NCBI RefSeq assembly: GCF_005497185.1
Contig: NZ_RJTN01000003.1
Span: 186,001-250,000, forward strand
Length of the DNA stretch: 64,000 nt
Direction of reading: 5' to 3'
Source of the DNA: Pectobacterium polonicum
GTDB taxonomy: Bacteria; Pseudomonadota; Gammaproteobacteria; Enterobacterales; Enterobacteriaceae
The translations under genes and the position numbers were made by a program. Of the stretch, positions 1 to 9,153 are shown in pieces; the stretch's first letter is position 1; every line of letters starts with the position of its first letter. Below the pieces are notes generated by a model. The model worked only from the letters and a program-made list of their open reading frames with translations. It did no database searches and had not been told where the DNA came from.

Positions 1-645
1 TTGTTCGACAAACGCTCGCCGCTGAACAAGCGCCCAGAGACTCAGCAATGGCTCAGGCAGGTATTTAATCCGATTTCGCTGCTCAACCACGCCAATATCA
101 GCAACCAGCGCGACTGGTCGCCCGCCTATAGCCTGCTGCCGCGCTGGCATCATCATCATCCCGATACGCCACAGTCGATGCCAAAAGGGCTAACCGACGT
201 CACGCTCACGTTCTATCAGGAGCACCCAGAGTACCGGATATTAAGCGAGATTATGCGCACGCTGCTGGCGCAACACGGCGTCACTCTACATGTTCAGACC
301 ATCAGCTACGAAGATTGGTATCAGGGCAATGCCGAAAGCGATATCTGGTTTGGTAGCCTGAATTGTTATCTGCCGCTCGAATTCTCTCTGTTTGCCATGC
401 TCTATGAGCTGCCGCTGGTGCAACATTGCCTGAACGACGACCTGGATACCGACGCACAACAGTGGCGTAATCACACGCTCCCAATGGCAGAATGGAGTGA
501 AAAACTCATCAAAAGCGGGCAACTGCATCCGTTATTGCATCACTGGCTGCAACTTCAAGGGCAACGCAGCATGCGCGGCGTCAGAATGAATATGCTGGGC
601 TGGTTTGATTTTAAATCCGCCTGGTTTGCGCCGCCGGAACGCTGA
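1..645 (+). CDS. sgrR: SgrR transcriptional regulator, C-terminal part (5' end outside window)
   Basis: This is the C-terminal 214 residues of a protein resembling SgrR, the regulator that activates the sgrS small RNA during glucose-phosphate stress in E. coli. The visible part lies in the solute-binding-protein-like C-terminal domain; the N-terminal DNA-binding domain must be to the left of the window. The reading frame is open from the first base and ends in TGA. Context supports the call, because sgrR is followed directly by thiBPQ in enterobacteria, as here. The family assignment is by recognition of sequence and synteny, and no function can be tested from this fragment. Confidence 0.85.
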   Translation: MFDKRSPLNKRPETQQWLRQVFNPISLLNHANISNQRDWSPAYSLLPRWHHHHPDTPQSMPKGLTDVTLTFYQEHPEYRILSEIMRTLLAQHGVTLHVQTISYEDWYQGNAESDIWFGSLNCYLPLEFSLFAMLYELPLVQHCLNDDLDTDAQQWRNHTLPMAEWSEKLIKSGQLHPLLHHWLQLQGQRSMRGVRMNMLGWFDFKSAWFAPPER

Positions 646-686
646 GAGCCTTTCACTGCCCGACTTAACCCTTTACAATGAACCGT

Positions 687-767
687 TCTCAACGGGGTGC
701 GGAAAATTTTTCGCTGAGAAGATACCCGTCGAACCTGATCCGGTTAATACCGGCGAAGGGATTTGAG
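687..767 (+). ncRNA. TPP riboswitch (THI box) upstream of thiB
   Basis: The conserved TPP aptamer strings are present in order: GGGGTGC at about 694, CTGAGA at 714-719, ACCCG at 724, ACCTGATC at 733-740, then TAATACC and GGCGAAGGGA. The ends close as a P1 stem, TCTCAA at 687-692 with TTTGAG at 762-767. It sits 60 bases before the thiB start in the same direction. In enterobacteria this aptamer reduces thiBPQ expression when thiamine pyrophosphate is bound. No clear intrinsic terminator follows, so control of translation initiation is the likelier mechanism (inference). Confidence 0.93.
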
Positions 768-826
768 AGTGCGGCTTATTGCTGCCTCGAAGTCCTTTGC
801 CACCCTATGATTCTCAGGAGTGCAAA

Positions 827-1843
827 GTGTTAAATCAATTATTACACCGTTCAGCCACCGTGCTGAAAACCAGTCTGCCTTGTCTGTTACTGCTCTCAGC
901 ATCCGCTTTCGCCAAGCCCGCACTTACCGTTTATACCTATGACTCATTCGCTTCCGAGTGGGGTCCAGGCCCCGTCATCAAGACCGCGTTTGAAAAAGAG
1001 TGCGAGTGCGAGCTGAATTTCGTCGCGTTGGAAGATGGCGCATCGCTGCTAAACCGCCTGCGAATGGAAGGAAAAAACAGTAAAGCGGACATCATTCTGG
1101 GGCTGGACAACAACCTGTTGCAGGCCGCGGAGCAAACTGGTCTGTTTGCGCCACACGGTCAGGACACCAGCACCGTCACGGTGCCGGGCGGTTGGAACAA
1201 TAAAACGTTCGTTCCTTACGACTACGGCTATTTCGCCTTTGTGTATAACAAAGACACGCTGAAGAACCCGCCGAAAAGCCTGCATGAACTGGTGGACAGC
1301 AACGCGCCGTGGAAAGTGATCTATCAAGACCCGCGCACCAGCACACCGGGGCTGGGCCTGCTACTGTGGATGCAGAAAGTTTACGGCGACGATGCGCCGC
1401 AAGCCTGGCAGAAGCTGGCGAAAAAAACCGTTACCGTCACCAAAGGCTGGAGCGAAGCCTACGGTCTGTTCCTGAAAGGGGAAGCCGATCTGGTGTTGAG
1501 CTACACGACATCGCCGGCCTACCACATCATCGAAGAAAAGAAAGACAACTACGCAGCGGCGACCTTTAGCGAAGGACACTATCTACAAATTGAAATCGCC
1601 GGGCAGTTGGCTTCCAGCAAAAATCCAGAGCTGGCAAAACGCTTTATGCAGTTCATCCTGAGCCCAACCTTCCAACAGGCTATCCCGACGACGAACTGGA
1701 TGTATCCGGCGGTGAAAACCGAACTGCCTGCGGGCTTCGCGACGCTCGCCGTGCCTGAGAAAGCCATGCAGTTCAGCGCACAAGATGTTGCCGACCAAAG
1801 GACGCAGTGGATTCAGGCATGGCAACGCGCCGTCAGCCACTGA
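827..1843 (+). CDS. thiB: Thiamine/TPP-binding periplasmic protein ThiB (TbpA)
   Basis: ThiB is the periplasmic binding component of the thiamine, thiamine monophosphate and thiamine pyrophosphate ABC importer. I chose the GTG start at 827 because an AGGAG-like site (815-820) lies seven bases before it and it begins a normal signal peptide: Leu-rich hydrophobic core, then Ala-Phe-Ala before Lys-Pro-Ala-Leu. The upstream in-frame start at 779 would add 16 residues without a ribosome binding site. The mature protein begins with the VYTYDSF stretch typical of the family. Length is 338 residues, close to E. coli ThiB. It is the first gene of thiBPQ, and its end overlaps the start of thiP. Regulation is by the TPP riboswitch immediately upstream. 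Confidence 0.95.
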   Translation: MLNQLLHRSATVLKTSLPCLLLLSASAFAKPALTVYTYDSFASEWGPGPVIKTAFEKECECELNFVALEDGASLLNRLRMEGKNSKADIILGLDNNLLQAAEQTGLFAPHGQDTSTVTVPGGWNNKTFVPYDYGYFAFVYNKDTLKNPPKSLHELVDSNAPWKVIYQDPRTSTPGLGLLLWMQKVYGDDAPQAWQKLAKKTVTVTKGWSEAYGLFLKGEADLVLSYTTSPAYHIIEEKKDNYAAATFSEGHYLQIEIAGQLASSKNPELAKRFMQFILSPTFQQAIPTTNWMYPAVKTELPAGFATLAVPEKAMQFSAQDVADQRTQWIQAWQRAVSH

Positions 1844-3426
1844 TTGGCGGACGTCTGTGGCCGGGGCTGCTGGCCACCACGCTGTTAATTTCCGTTGCCG
1901 TACTGGCTTTCGGCGCACTGTGGATACAGGCGCCCGAAAGCCAGTGGCGCACGCTATGGCATGACAGCTATCTCTGGCATGTCATTCGGTTTACCTTCTG
2001 GCAGGCCTTTCTCTCTGCGCTGTTTTCTACCGTTCCGGCGATTTTCCTTGCCAGAGCGCTGTATCGGCGGCGCTTTCCCGGTCACCGTTGGCTACTGCGC
2101 CTGTGTGCGATGACGCTGGTGCTGCCCGTATTGGTAGCCGTTTTTGGCCTGCTCAGCGTGTACGGTCGGCAAGGCTGGCTGGCCTCTGCGCTGGGCTGGT
2201 TTGACCTGAAATACACGTTTTCGCCCTATGGGTTGCAGGGAATCCTGCTGGCGCACGTCTTCTTCAATCTGCCGCTGGCGACCCGATTACTGTTGCAGTC
2301 GTTAGAAGGCATCGCTACCGAGCAGCGTCAGTTGGCCGCCAATTTGGGTATGAACAGTTGGCAGCATTTCCGCCTGCTGGAATGGCCCGCACTGCGCCGA
2401 CAGATTTTACCCACTGGCGCACTGATTTTTATGCTCTGCTTCGCCAGCTTTGCTACGGTGCTGTCGCTGGGCGGTGGCCCGCAGGCGACGACCATTGAAC
2501 TGGCCATCTATCAGGCATTAAGTTTTGATTACGATCCGGCACGCGCAGCGCTGCTGGCGTTAATTCAGATGATCTGCTGTCTCGGTTTGGTGCTGTTAAG
2601 TCAGCGGCTGGGACGCATTCTGCCTGTTGGCAGCACGCAGCAGCTTGCCTGGCGTAACCCGCAGGATAGCGCCTTAAGCCGCCTCACCGACGGCCTGCTG
2701 ATCGGCGCGCTGTTGCTGTTGGTCGTCCCCCCTTTACTGGCCGTGGTAGTTGATGGCGTAAACCGATCGCTGGTTACCGTGTTGCAACAGCCTGTGCTCT
2801 GGCAAACGCTGTTTACCTCGCTGCGCATTGCCTTAGGCGCGGGACTCCTGTGTCTGGTGCTGACCATGATGTTGCTCTGGAGCAGCCGCGAGCTCAAGTT
2901 ACGCCAGAAGCCACTGTACGGGCAGTTGATGAACCTGAGCGGCATGCTCATCCTCGCCATGCCCGGAATTGTACTGGCAACCGGTTTTTTCCTGCTGCTG
3001 AATAACAGCATCGGATTACCGCAATCCCCCTATGCGCTGGTGGTGTTCACTAACGCGCTGATGGCGATCCCGTATGCGATCAAAGTGCTGGAAAATCCGA
3101 TGCTGGACGTTGCCGAGCGCTATAACCGACTCTGTACATCGCTGGATATTCACGGCTGGCAGCGGCTGAAGCTAATCGAGCTGGCCGCATTGAAACAGCC
3201 GCTGGCGCAGGCGCTGGCCTTTGCCTGCGTGCTGTCGATCGGTGACTTTGGCGTCATCGCGTTATTCGGCAATGAGCAATTCCGCACGCTGCCGTTCTAT
3301 CTGTACCAGCAAATTGGTTCCTATCGCAGCGCCGACGGCGCAGTCACGGCACTGTTGTTGATGCTGCTGTGCTTTATGTTATTTACCCTGATTGAGAAAC
3401 TGGCAGGCCGTCATGATCGCGCTTGA
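1819..3426 (+). CDS. thiP: Thiamine/TPP ABC transporter permease ThiP
   Basis: ThiP is the inner-membrane permease of the thiamine importer. It is a tandem protein with two binding-protein-dependent transport permease domains in one chain, each with several hydrophobic helices. The EAA-type loops that dock on the ATPase are visible around residues 170-200 ([13 protein letters not shown]) and again near residue 430 ([13 protein letters not shown]). I chose ATG 1819 because the protein then begins MATRRQPLI, like E. coli ThiP; a GTG four codons upstream is possible. Length is 535 residues. The start lies inside the 3' end of thiB and the stop overlaps thiQ, which suggests translational coupling. 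Confidence 0.95.
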   Translation: MATRRQPLIGGRLWPGLLATTLLISVAVLAFGALWIQAPESQWRTLWHDSYLWHVIRFTFWQAFLSALFSTVPAIFLARALYRRRFPGHRWLLRLCAMTLVLPVLVAVFGLLSVYGRQGWLASALGWFDLKYTFSPYGLQGILLAHVFFNLPLATRLLLQSLEGIATEQRQLAANLGMNSWQHFRLLEWPALRRQILPTGALIFMLCFASFATVLSLGGGPQATTIELAIYQALSFDYDPARAALLALIQMICCLGLVLLSQRLGRILPVGSTQQLAWRNPQDSALSRLTDGLLIGALLLLVVPPLLAVVVDGVNRSLVTVLQQPVLWQTLFTSLRIALGAGLLCLVLTMMLLWSSRELKLRQKPLYGQLMNLSGMLILAMPGIVLATGFFLLLNNSIGLPQSPYALVVFTNALMAIPYAIKVLENPMLDVAERYNRLCTSLDIHGWQRLKLIELAALKQPLAQALAFACVLSIGDFGVIALFGNEQFRTLPFYLYQQIGSYRSADGAVTALLLMLLCFMLFTLIEKLAGRHDRA

Positions 3427-4117
3427 GAAATTGACCTACTTCTATCAGCATTTGCCTATGCGCTTTGATTTTCACGTCGAACCGGGCGAGCGCATCGCTA
3501 TCCTCGGCCCCAGCGGCGCAGGGAAAAGTACGCTGCTGAATCTGGTTGCGGGCTTCCTGATGGCAGACAGCGGGGAATTACGACTTAACGGCACATCTCA
3601 CCGCGAGACGCCTCCGGCTAAACGACCGGTTTCGATTCTATTTCAGGAAAACAACCTGTTTCCTCACCTGACGATTGGGCAGAACATCGCGCTGGGGTTG
3701 CACCCCGGTCTGCGGCTCAGTACCGCACAGCGTGAAACGCTACGGCAGATCGCCGATCGGGTTGGTCTGGCCGATCTTCTGGATCGTCTGCCCTCGCAGG
3801 TCTCCGGTGGGCAGCGTCAGCGCGCGGCATTGGCACGCTGTCTGGTGCGTCATCAGCCGATTCTGCTATTGGATGAACCGTTCTCAGCCCTCGATCCGGC
3901 GCTGCGTCAGGAGATGCTCGATCTGGTTGAAAGCGTGTGTCAGGAACGTCAGTTCACGCTGCTGATGGTGTCCCACAATCTGGATGACGCCATGCGGATC
4001 GCAAAGCGCACGGTGCTGATCGTGGACGGGCAGATTTATTATGATGGGCCGACTCAGGCACTACAGGATGGTAGCGCCGAAGCAGCCACCATCCTGGGCA
4101 TTTCACGCCCGTCTTAA
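3413..4117 (+). CDS. thiQ: Thiamine/TPP ABC transporter ATPase ThiQ
   Basis: ThiQ is the ATP-hydrolysing subunit that powers the ThiBP importer on the cytoplasmic face of the inner membrane. The Walker A motif GPSGAGKST, the signature motif [13 protein letters not shown], the Walker B motif [13 protein letters not shown] and the switch histidine in SHNLDDAMR are all intact. I chose the ATG at 3413 because it aligns with the short N-terminus of E. coli ThiQ; an in-frame start at 3392 would add seven residues. The gene overlaps the last codons of thiP. Length is 234 residues. Transcription runs towards a convergent GH43 gene that ends 10 bases away. Confidence 0.95.
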   Translation: MIALEKLTYFYQHLPMRFDFHVEPGERIAILGPSGAGKSTLLNLVAGFLMADSGELRLNGTSHRETPPAKRPVSILFQENNLFPHLTIGQNIALGLHPGLRLSTAQRETLRQIADRVGLADLLDRLPSQVSGGQRQRAALARCLVRHQPILLLDEPFSALDPALRQEMLDLVESVCQERQFTLLMVSHNLDDAMRIAKRTVLIVDGQIYYDGPTQALQDGSAEAATILGISRPS

Positions 4118-4127
4118 GAGCGGGGGA

Positions 4128-5750
4128 TCAAGGCAAAGCCTGATAGCGCAGGTTACTAAATGTGACCTCGCCTTCCCCCGACGCATACAACGCTGGCCGC
4201 AAACTGAGAAAGTCATACGCGACGTTGTGATGATAACCGGATACTTCCATTTGCACCGGATACTTCTTCCATGGCTCCTGATCCGAGGTTCGCGTGTAAA
4301 ACGTCACGATATGGCGATCGTTTTTCATCCGAATTTGCACCTCATTACCCGTGATATGCGGCAGTTTCTTCTCCGCCCTTTCCAGCCCGTAGCGGTGCAT
4401 TACGGTGCCGTCCTGATTAAACGACAGCCCAACGTACAGCTTCGCGTTATAGAACAGCAGTAAACCAGCCTGCGATCCAGGGGCAAAGTTCGCCGTGACC
4501 TCAATTTGATAGGCCTGATCGCCGGGGATCATCGTCAGCGGTGCGCTGTCTTTCGGCGACGTTCCTTTTGCCTTCAGGTGCAGCTTGCCGTCTTTAAGCG
4601 TGACCCGCTTCAGCTCTTCTGCATTGGCGCGGTAGAAATGCCAGCGGGCTGGAAATTTCTCATCGGTAAAACTATCAGACCAGCCAATACCGTGCGGCAC
4701 CGCCTCGCCCCCAGCCGGTTTACGAATCGGTTTGCCGGTATCGAATCCAGCGGACGTAAACCAGCCATCATCTCCCCAGACAATCGGCTCCAGCATCGCC
4801 TGCCGTCCCAGCGTCATAAAGCCGTTTTCATAACCGTGATACATCATGTACCAATTTTTATCTGGTCCTTCAATCAGCGTAGCGTGACCGCGCGACCACC
4901 ACTTCTCAGAACGATCCTGCGTGCGGATAATCGGATTATGTGGTGAATTCTCCCATGGCCCGTTGATTGATTTCGATCGCGCAGCAATCACCATGTGTCC
5001 GGTTGGTGGCCCAGCCGTGCCGCCTTCCGCCAGCACCATGTAGAAATAGTCGCCGTGGCGCAGCATTTTCGGCCCTTCCTGCGAAAAACTTTCCACATCC
5101 CACTCTTCCGGGTACTGCCATCCCTGATAGACCACTTCCATGTCACCGACCGTCGACAGCCCGTCGTCCGTTAATTGCACGCGGTTGCCGCCAGACATAA
5201 AGATGTAGCGCTTGCCATCTTCTCCTACCACATGGCCGGGATCGCTAGCCGGATTTTTAAGGCCGGTATCTTTCGGCGGCGTCCAAGGGCCGCGAATATC
5301 ATCAGCGGTAATCACATACAGCGTTTTCTTCTTCGTTCCTTTGGCATCGATAATCCGATTCGTGGTGAAGTAGACATAGTATTTGTCGTTGTATTTCACC
5401 AAATCCGGTGCCCAGATGGCATCGACGGGCGTTGTTATCGCCGGGCCAAGCGGCTCCCAGTTCACTAAATCGCGTGAATGCCAAATCAACAGCCCAGGGA
5501 TATCGTCAAATGACGAGAACGTCATGTAGTAATCAGCGCCATCCTTGATAAGGGTGGGATCGGGGTGATCGCCCGCAATAATCGGATTGAGATAACAACC
5601 ATTACCCAAATCCGCCTGACGCTGCTGTTCAATACCCCGCATCCATTCATTGGCAGGGCCAGCCTGACAGGCTATCGCCTGGCCAATACCCATTGCCATC
5701 AATAAGATACCACTCAATACGCTTTTCCCTACCACTCGGGACACGCCCAT
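4128..5750 (-). CDS. Secreted family 43 glycoside hydrolase (arabinosidase/xylosidase type)
   Basis: This 540-residue protein has a signal peptide (Lys-containing start, hydrophobic core about 10-26) and a five-bladed GH43-type catalytic domain. The expected carboxylates are visible: Asp in HPDPT near residue 64 (general base), Asp in AIWAPD near 115 (pKa modulator), and Glu in QEGPK near 225 (general acid). The last 180 residues or so look like a beta-sandwich of the laminin-G/DUF1349 type (MIPGDQAYQIEVTANFAPG), as in GH43 beta-xylosidases and arabinofuranosidases. The likely substrate is an arabinose- or xylose-containing plant wall polysaccharide; exact specificity cannot be read. It acts outside the cytoplasm. 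A CRP-like site lies about 65 bases upstream. No comparable gene occurs at this position in E. coli, so it is an accessory insertion. Confidence 0.88.
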   Translation of the reverse strand: MGVSRVVGKSVLSGILLMAMGIGQAIACQAGPANEWMRGIEQQRQADLGNGCYLNPIIAGDHPDPTLIKDGADYYMTFSSFDDIPGLLIWHSRDLVNWEPLGPAITTPVDAIWAPDLVKYNDKYYVYFTTNRIIDAKGTKKKTLYVITADDIRGPWTPPKDTGLKNPASDPGHVVGEDGKRYIFMSGGNRVQLTDDGLSTVGDMEVVYQGWQYPEEWDVESFSQEGPKMLRHGDYFYMVLAEGGTAGPPTGHMVIAARSKSINGPWENSPHNPIIRTQDRSEKWWSRGHATLIEGPDKNWYMMYHGYENGFMTLGRQAMLEPIVWGDDGWFTSAGFDTGKPIRKPAGGEAVPHGIGWSDSFTDEKFPARWHFYRANAEELKRVTLKDGKLHLKAKGTSPKDSAPLTMIPGDQAYQIEVTANFAPGSQAGLLLFYNAKLYVGLSFNQDGTVMHRYGLERAEKKLPHITGNEVQIRMKNDRHIVTFYTRTSDQEPWKKYPVQMEVSGYHHNVAYDFLSLRPALYASGEGEVTFSNLRYQALP

Positions 5751-5811
5751 TTGTCACCACCCACTATCCCAATGATTATTTTATAATTTATAACATTGAA
5801 ACCCTGTTCCA

Positions 5812-5831
5812 ATTGTGAAAGTAATCACGCT
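5812..5831. promoter_or_regulatory. CRP-like binding site between GH43 gene and ilvBN leader
   Basis: TGTGA (5814-5818), a six-base spacer and TCACG (5825-5829) match the CRP consensus TGTGA-N6-TCACA at nine of ten positions. It lies about 65 bases upstream of the GH43 start, a good activating distance, and about 190 bases upstream of the ilvBN leader on the other strand. Catabolite control of a plant polysaccharide hydrolase would make sense. E. coli ilvBN is also CRP-activated, so either or both operons could use it. The site is read by eye only. Confidence 0.55.
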
Positions 5832-5932
5832 TCTCTCGGTTTATACGGCGAAAAACCAAGCGGTAATAACCGCGTTAAATGTCAATAGATTGTGATCTTG
5901 TAGGCATATTCGGTTTTTATCCCTTGTGGGTA

Positions 5933-5962
5933 TTGTGTCTTTTTATGCAGCTGTGCTTATAT
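5933..5962 (+). promoter_or_regulatory. Possible sigma70 promoter of ivbL-ilvBN
   Basis: TTGTGT at 5933-5938 and TTATAT at 5957-5962 are separated by 18 bases and lie 57 bases before the ivbL start. This is the best -35/-10 pair in the interval, but it is not a strong match, and other placements are possible. Confidence 0.35.
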
Positions 5963-6018
5963 GAATTGGCAATTGATTCATTACTGATTCGAACACAAAC
6001 AACGTAAATAGGATTCCC

Positions 6019-6126
6019 GTGACGCACTACTCTTCTTCCACTTCAGCACTACTAAGCACCGCGCATGTTGACGCGGTCGTCGTCGTGCGCGTGGTGGTCG
6101 TGGTCGTCGTCGGCAGCGCGCCGTAA
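6019..6126 (+). CDS. ivbL: ilvBN operon leader peptide IvbL
   Basis: This 35-codon peptide starts at GTG after a GGAT-type site and ends in TAA. Its second half is a run of four valine codons, one arginine, and seven more valine codons, followed by Gly-Ser-Ala-Pro. The arrangement closely parallels E. coli IvbL, whose valine (and leucine) codons sense charged tRNA supply. Ribosome stalling on the valine run would favour an antiterminator and allow transcription into ilvBN. The matching terminator hairpin lies 24 bases after the stop codon. The peptide has no other expected function. Confidence 0.93.
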   Translation: MTHYSSSTSALLSTAHVDAVVVVRVVVVVVVGSAP

Positions 6127-6149
6127 CGGGTTCCGAATCGAAGATTCTC

Positions 6150-6188
6150 AAACCCCGCCGGCGCCAGCCGAGCGGGGTTTCTTGTTTC
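6150..6188 (+). terminator. Transcription attenuator of ilvBN
   Basis: AAACCCCGC (6150-6158) pairs with GCGGGGTTT (6172-6180) as a nine-base-pair stem with a 13-base loop, followed by a T-rich stretch. It lies between the valine-rich leader peptide and ilvB, which is the position of the E. coli ilvBN attenuator. Confidence 0.9.
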
Positions 6189-6236
6189 TACCCTCCCCGC
6201 TCCGACACCGCACCGGCCCTGATGAAGGATGTAAAC

Positions 6237-7901
6237 ATGCGTTATACAGGCGCTCAGTTGATTGTTCGGCTGCTCGAACAGCAGGGCATCACCACCGTAG
6301 CGGGTATTCCAGGCGGCGCAGCTCTGCCGTTATATGATGCACTGGGTCAAAGTAAAACGATTCGCCACGTTCTGGCTCGCCACGAGCAAGGCGCGGGATT
6401 TATGGCACAAGGCATGGCGCGCGCCAGCGGGCGTGCTGCGGTTTGTATGGCTTCCAGCGGCCCAGGAGCAACCAACCTGCTCACCGCCATCGCCGATGCC
6501 AAACTGGATTCGATCCCGCTGGTGTGTATCACCGGTCAGGTGCCTTCCAGCATGATCGGTACCGATGCCTTTCAGGAAGTCGACACCTACGGCATCTCTA
6601 TCCCCGTCACTAAGCATAATTATCTGGTGCGTGACATCACCGAACTGCCGCGCGTGATCCCAGAAGCGTTTCGCATCGCGCAGTCGGGCCGTCCCGGCCC
6701 CGTGTGGATCGATATTCCAAAAGATATTCAGAACGCAACCATTGAACTGAGCGAATTGCCGGGCGTCTTTCCTCTCGATACGCCCCCCGCTATCGCACAG
6801 CAGGACATCGAGCGAGCGGCAGCAATGATTAACGCGGCGCAACGTCCGGTTCTCTATCTGGGAGGTGGGATCATTAGCAGCGCTGCGCACGAGCAGGCGG
6901 TTCAACTGGCAGAACATTCCAGCCTGCCAACCACCATGACGCTGATGGCCCTGGGCTCAATGCCTGTCGACCACCCCCTGTCGTTGGGTATGCTCGGTAT
7001 GCACGCCGCACGATCAACTAATCTGATCTTACAGCAGGCAGATTTGTTAATTGTGCTGGGGGCACGTTTTGACGATCGCGCGATTGGTAAAGCGGAACAG
7101 TTTTGCCCGAATGCCAGCATCATCCACATCGACATCGATCCGGCCGAGTTGGGTAAGATCCGCCAGCCACACGTGGCGATCAATGCCGATGTCGCGCAGG
7201 CGCTGGATCAGTTGCTGCCACATATTACGCCGCAGCAGCGTGACGTTTGGCGTGCAACCGTTAGCGGACTGCAACAGGAATTCCCGTTCAGCATGCCGAA
7301 TGCTGACGATCCGTTAAGCCATTATGGTCTGGTTCAGGCTACGGCGCAGGCGCTGACGGATGATGCGATCATTACAACCGATGTCGGCCAGCATCAGATG
7401 TGGGTGGCGCAGTCTTATCCGCTGCGTCGTCCACGTCAGTGGCTGACATCCGGCGGATTTGGCACGATGGGCTTTGGCCTGCCTGCGGCGATTGGTGCCG
7501 CGCTGGCTGAACCGGAACGTACCGTGGTGTGTTTCTCAGGTGACGGCAGCCTGATGATGAATATTCAGGAAATGGCGACCGCAGCAGAAGAAGGACTTAA
7601 CGTAAAAATTGTCCTGATGAACAACCAGTCACTGGGCCTGGTACATCAGCAGCAGGATATGTTTTTCCAGAAGCGCATCTTTGCCGCCGATTACCGTTAC
7701 AGTACCAATTTCCTCGCGATTGCCGCAGGTTTCGGCTTTGCAACCTGCGATCTAAACGCAGCCGCCGATCCACAGGCCGCTCTGCAAGAGGCGCTCAATC
7801 AGCCGGGTCCTGCACTGATCCACGTACTTATTGACGCCAATGAAAAAGTTTTACCTATCGTGCCACCGGGCGCCGCGAACATCGATATGATCGGAGATTA
7901 A
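6237..7901 (+). CDS. ilvB: Acetohydroxyacid synthase I large (catalytic) subunit IlvB
   Basis: IlvB catalyses the thiamine-pyrophosphate-dependent condensation of pyruvate into acetolactate (or acetohydroxybutyrate), the first common step of branched-chain amino acid synthesis. The catalytic Glu region [12 protein letters not shown] is near the N-terminus, and the C-terminal TPP motif [14 protein letters not shown] is intact. The protein matches E. coli IlvB along its whole length. I preferred ATG 6237 because AAGGA lies seven bases upstream of it; ATG 6222 in the same frame would add five residues but has no such site. It is cotranscribed with ilvN through a TAATG overlap and controlled by the IvbL attenuator. 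In E. coli ilvBN lies at a different chromosomal location. Confidence 0.95.
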   Translation: MRYTGAQLIVRLLEQQGITTVAGIPGGAALPLYDALGQSKTIRHVLARHEQGAGFMAQGMARASGRAAVCMASSGPGATNLLTAIADAKLDSIPLVCITGQVPSSMIGTDAFQEVDTYGISIPVTKHNYLVRDITELPRVIPEAFRIAQSGRPGPVWIDIPKDIQNATIELSELPGVFPLDTPPAIAQQDIERAAAMINAAQRPVLYLGGGIISSAAHEQAVQLAEHSSLPTTMTLMALGSMPVDHPLSLGMLGMHAARSTNLILQQADLLIVLGARFDDRAIGKAEQFCPNASIIHIDIDPAELGKIRQPHVAINADVAQALDQLLPHITPQQRDVWRATVSGLQQEFPFSMPNADDPLSHYGLVQATAQALTDDAIITTDVGQHQMWVAQSYPLRRPRQWLTSGGFGTMGFGLPAAIGAALAEPERTVVCFSGDGSLMMNIQEMATAAEEGLNVKIVLMNNQSLGLVHQQQDMFFQKRIFAADYRYSTNFLAIAAGFGFATCDLNAAADPQAALQEALNQPGPALIHVLIDANEKVLPIVPPGAANIDMIGD

Positions 7902-8200
7902 TGACTATGTCAACTCAGCCAACTTCAAATCAGGTCACGCTAGAACTCTCTGTGCGCAACCACCCCGGCGTGATGTCACACGTTTGCGGACTGTTTGCCC
8001 GCCGGGCATTTAACGTAGAAGGCATTCTGTGTATGCCGCTGGCAAGCGGTGAAGAAAGCCGAATCTGGCTACTGGTTAAAGATGACCAGCGGCTACAGCA
8101 AATGATCAGTCAGGTAGAAAAGCTGGAGGATGTCCTTCAGGTTCGTCGTCACGGTGAAGAAATGCGTATTTTTGAGCAGGTCGCCGAGTTCTACTGCTAA
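7901..8200 (+). CDS. ilvN: Acetohydroxyacid synthase I small (regulatory) subunit IlvN
   Basis: IlvN is the regulatory subunit that confers valine feedback inhibition on IlvB. The 99-residue protein is a single ACT domain, with the diagnostic string [26 protein letters not shown] near residues 17-42. It starts at the ATG that overlaps the ilvB stop (TAATG), so translation is probably coupled and subunit ratios kept matched. The short length is normal for isozyme I, whose small subunit lacks the extra C-terminal domain of IlvH. Confidence 0.95.
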   Translation: MTMSTQPTSNQVTLELSVRNHPGVMSHVCGLFARRAFNVEGILCMPLASGEESRIWLLVKDDQRLQQMISQVEKLEDVLQVRRHGEEMRIFEQVAEFYC

Positions 8201-8207
8201 ATGGCGT

Positions 8208-8228
8208 GGCCGGGTCTTTCCCGGCCTG
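8208..8228. terminator. GC-rich hairpin between ilvN and yabI
   Basis: GGCCGGG and CCCGGCC flank a five-base TCTTT loop in the 35-base gap between the convergent ilvN and yabI genes. No T-tract follows on either strand, so termination is only a possible role. Confidence 0.4.
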
Positions 8229-8235
8229 CCCAATC

Positions 8236-9006
8236 TCACCCGTTCAACACCTGCCATAGCAGGTGCCGGTAAACCGGCATCAGCGGGTGCTGAATCAGCA
8301 CGAACAACGATGCAGCCGCCGCTACAGATATCGCTGGAGCTATCCAACGCAGGCGTCTGAGCGGTATCTTTCTGCTAAACCAATCATGATGTTTACGCTT
8401 ATCGCTGCGCCACCAGCGCCAGTTTAACCAGCCTGCGACCCATACCACGATGGCGGTTGCCAGTAATAACCACTTAAAGCCCGCGCTGTTCGTCCCTGCG
8501 GGAATATCAATCGCTACCCCAGCCAGAATACCGGGTAAGAAATAGGCCGGTGGCCACAGCAGGCAGCCAATGACATTCGGCACCGCGAATTTATAAGGCG
8601 GTAGCCCCAGCATCCCCGCCACCATCGGGATTAACGGCCGCGTAGGGCCGACAAAGCGCCCAATCAATATTGTCGGCATTGGGTGTTGATACAAAGCATA
8701 TTCAGTTTTACTTAGTAACGCCTGATACTTTTTCAGGAAAGACCAGTTATGCAGCGGTGCCTTAAAACGTATGCCAATAAAATAGGAAATCCAGTCTCCT
8801 AGCAGGCAACCGATAATTCCAGCCGCCCACGCCGGGTACAGCCCCATTTGTCCACTGCCGATCAGCGCCCCCAGCGTGGCCATCATGACCGTGCCCGGCA
8901 ACAGCAGCCCCACCAGAGCCAGAGATTCCAGAAAAGCAACCAGCATGACGGCGATCAGTGAATACGCGAGTGATTGGGTAACCAGATGATCCAGCCACGC
9001 TTCCAT
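8236..9006 (-). CDS. yabI: DedA family inner-membrane protein YabI
   Basis: A 256-residue membrane protein of the DedA (SNARE-associated/VTT) family, with five or six hydrophobic segments. The conserved ES-x-x-x-x-GL-x-x-PG segment (FLESLALVGLLLPGTVMM) is near residues 26-43, and the re-entrant GRFVGPTRPLIPMVAG segment is near 117-132. DedA proteins support membrane phospholipid homeostasis and are implicated as lipid translocases; the specific role of YabI is unclear. In E. coli yabI follows thiQ directly. Here the GH43 gene and ilvBN separate them, which shows that this interval was rearranged or received insertions. Confidence 0.9.
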   Translation of the reverse strand: MEAWLDHLVTQSLAYSLIAVMLVAFLESLALVGLLLPGTVMMATLGALIGSGQMGLYPAWAAGIIGCLLGDWISYFIGIRFKAPLHNWSFLKKYQALLSKTEYALYQHPMPTILIGRFVGPTRPLIPMVAGMLGLPPYKFAVPNVIGCLLWPPAYFLPGILAGVAIDIPAGTNSAGFKWLLLATAIVVWVAGWLNWRWWRSDKRKHHDWFSRKIPLRRLRWIAPAISVAAAASLFVLIQHPLMPVYRHLLWQVLNG

Positions 9007-9153
9007 AAAACCTACCCGTACTTTATAAAAACAAAGATTGTCTGGATCATAGCAGAAGCCGTCAACTCCTGATTGCTGGTCAATTCTTTTGCACCGACAG
9101 GCAGCAACACTTATGATAGCGGTTATTTTTTGCCACTGTGCCGCTCTGCCACT

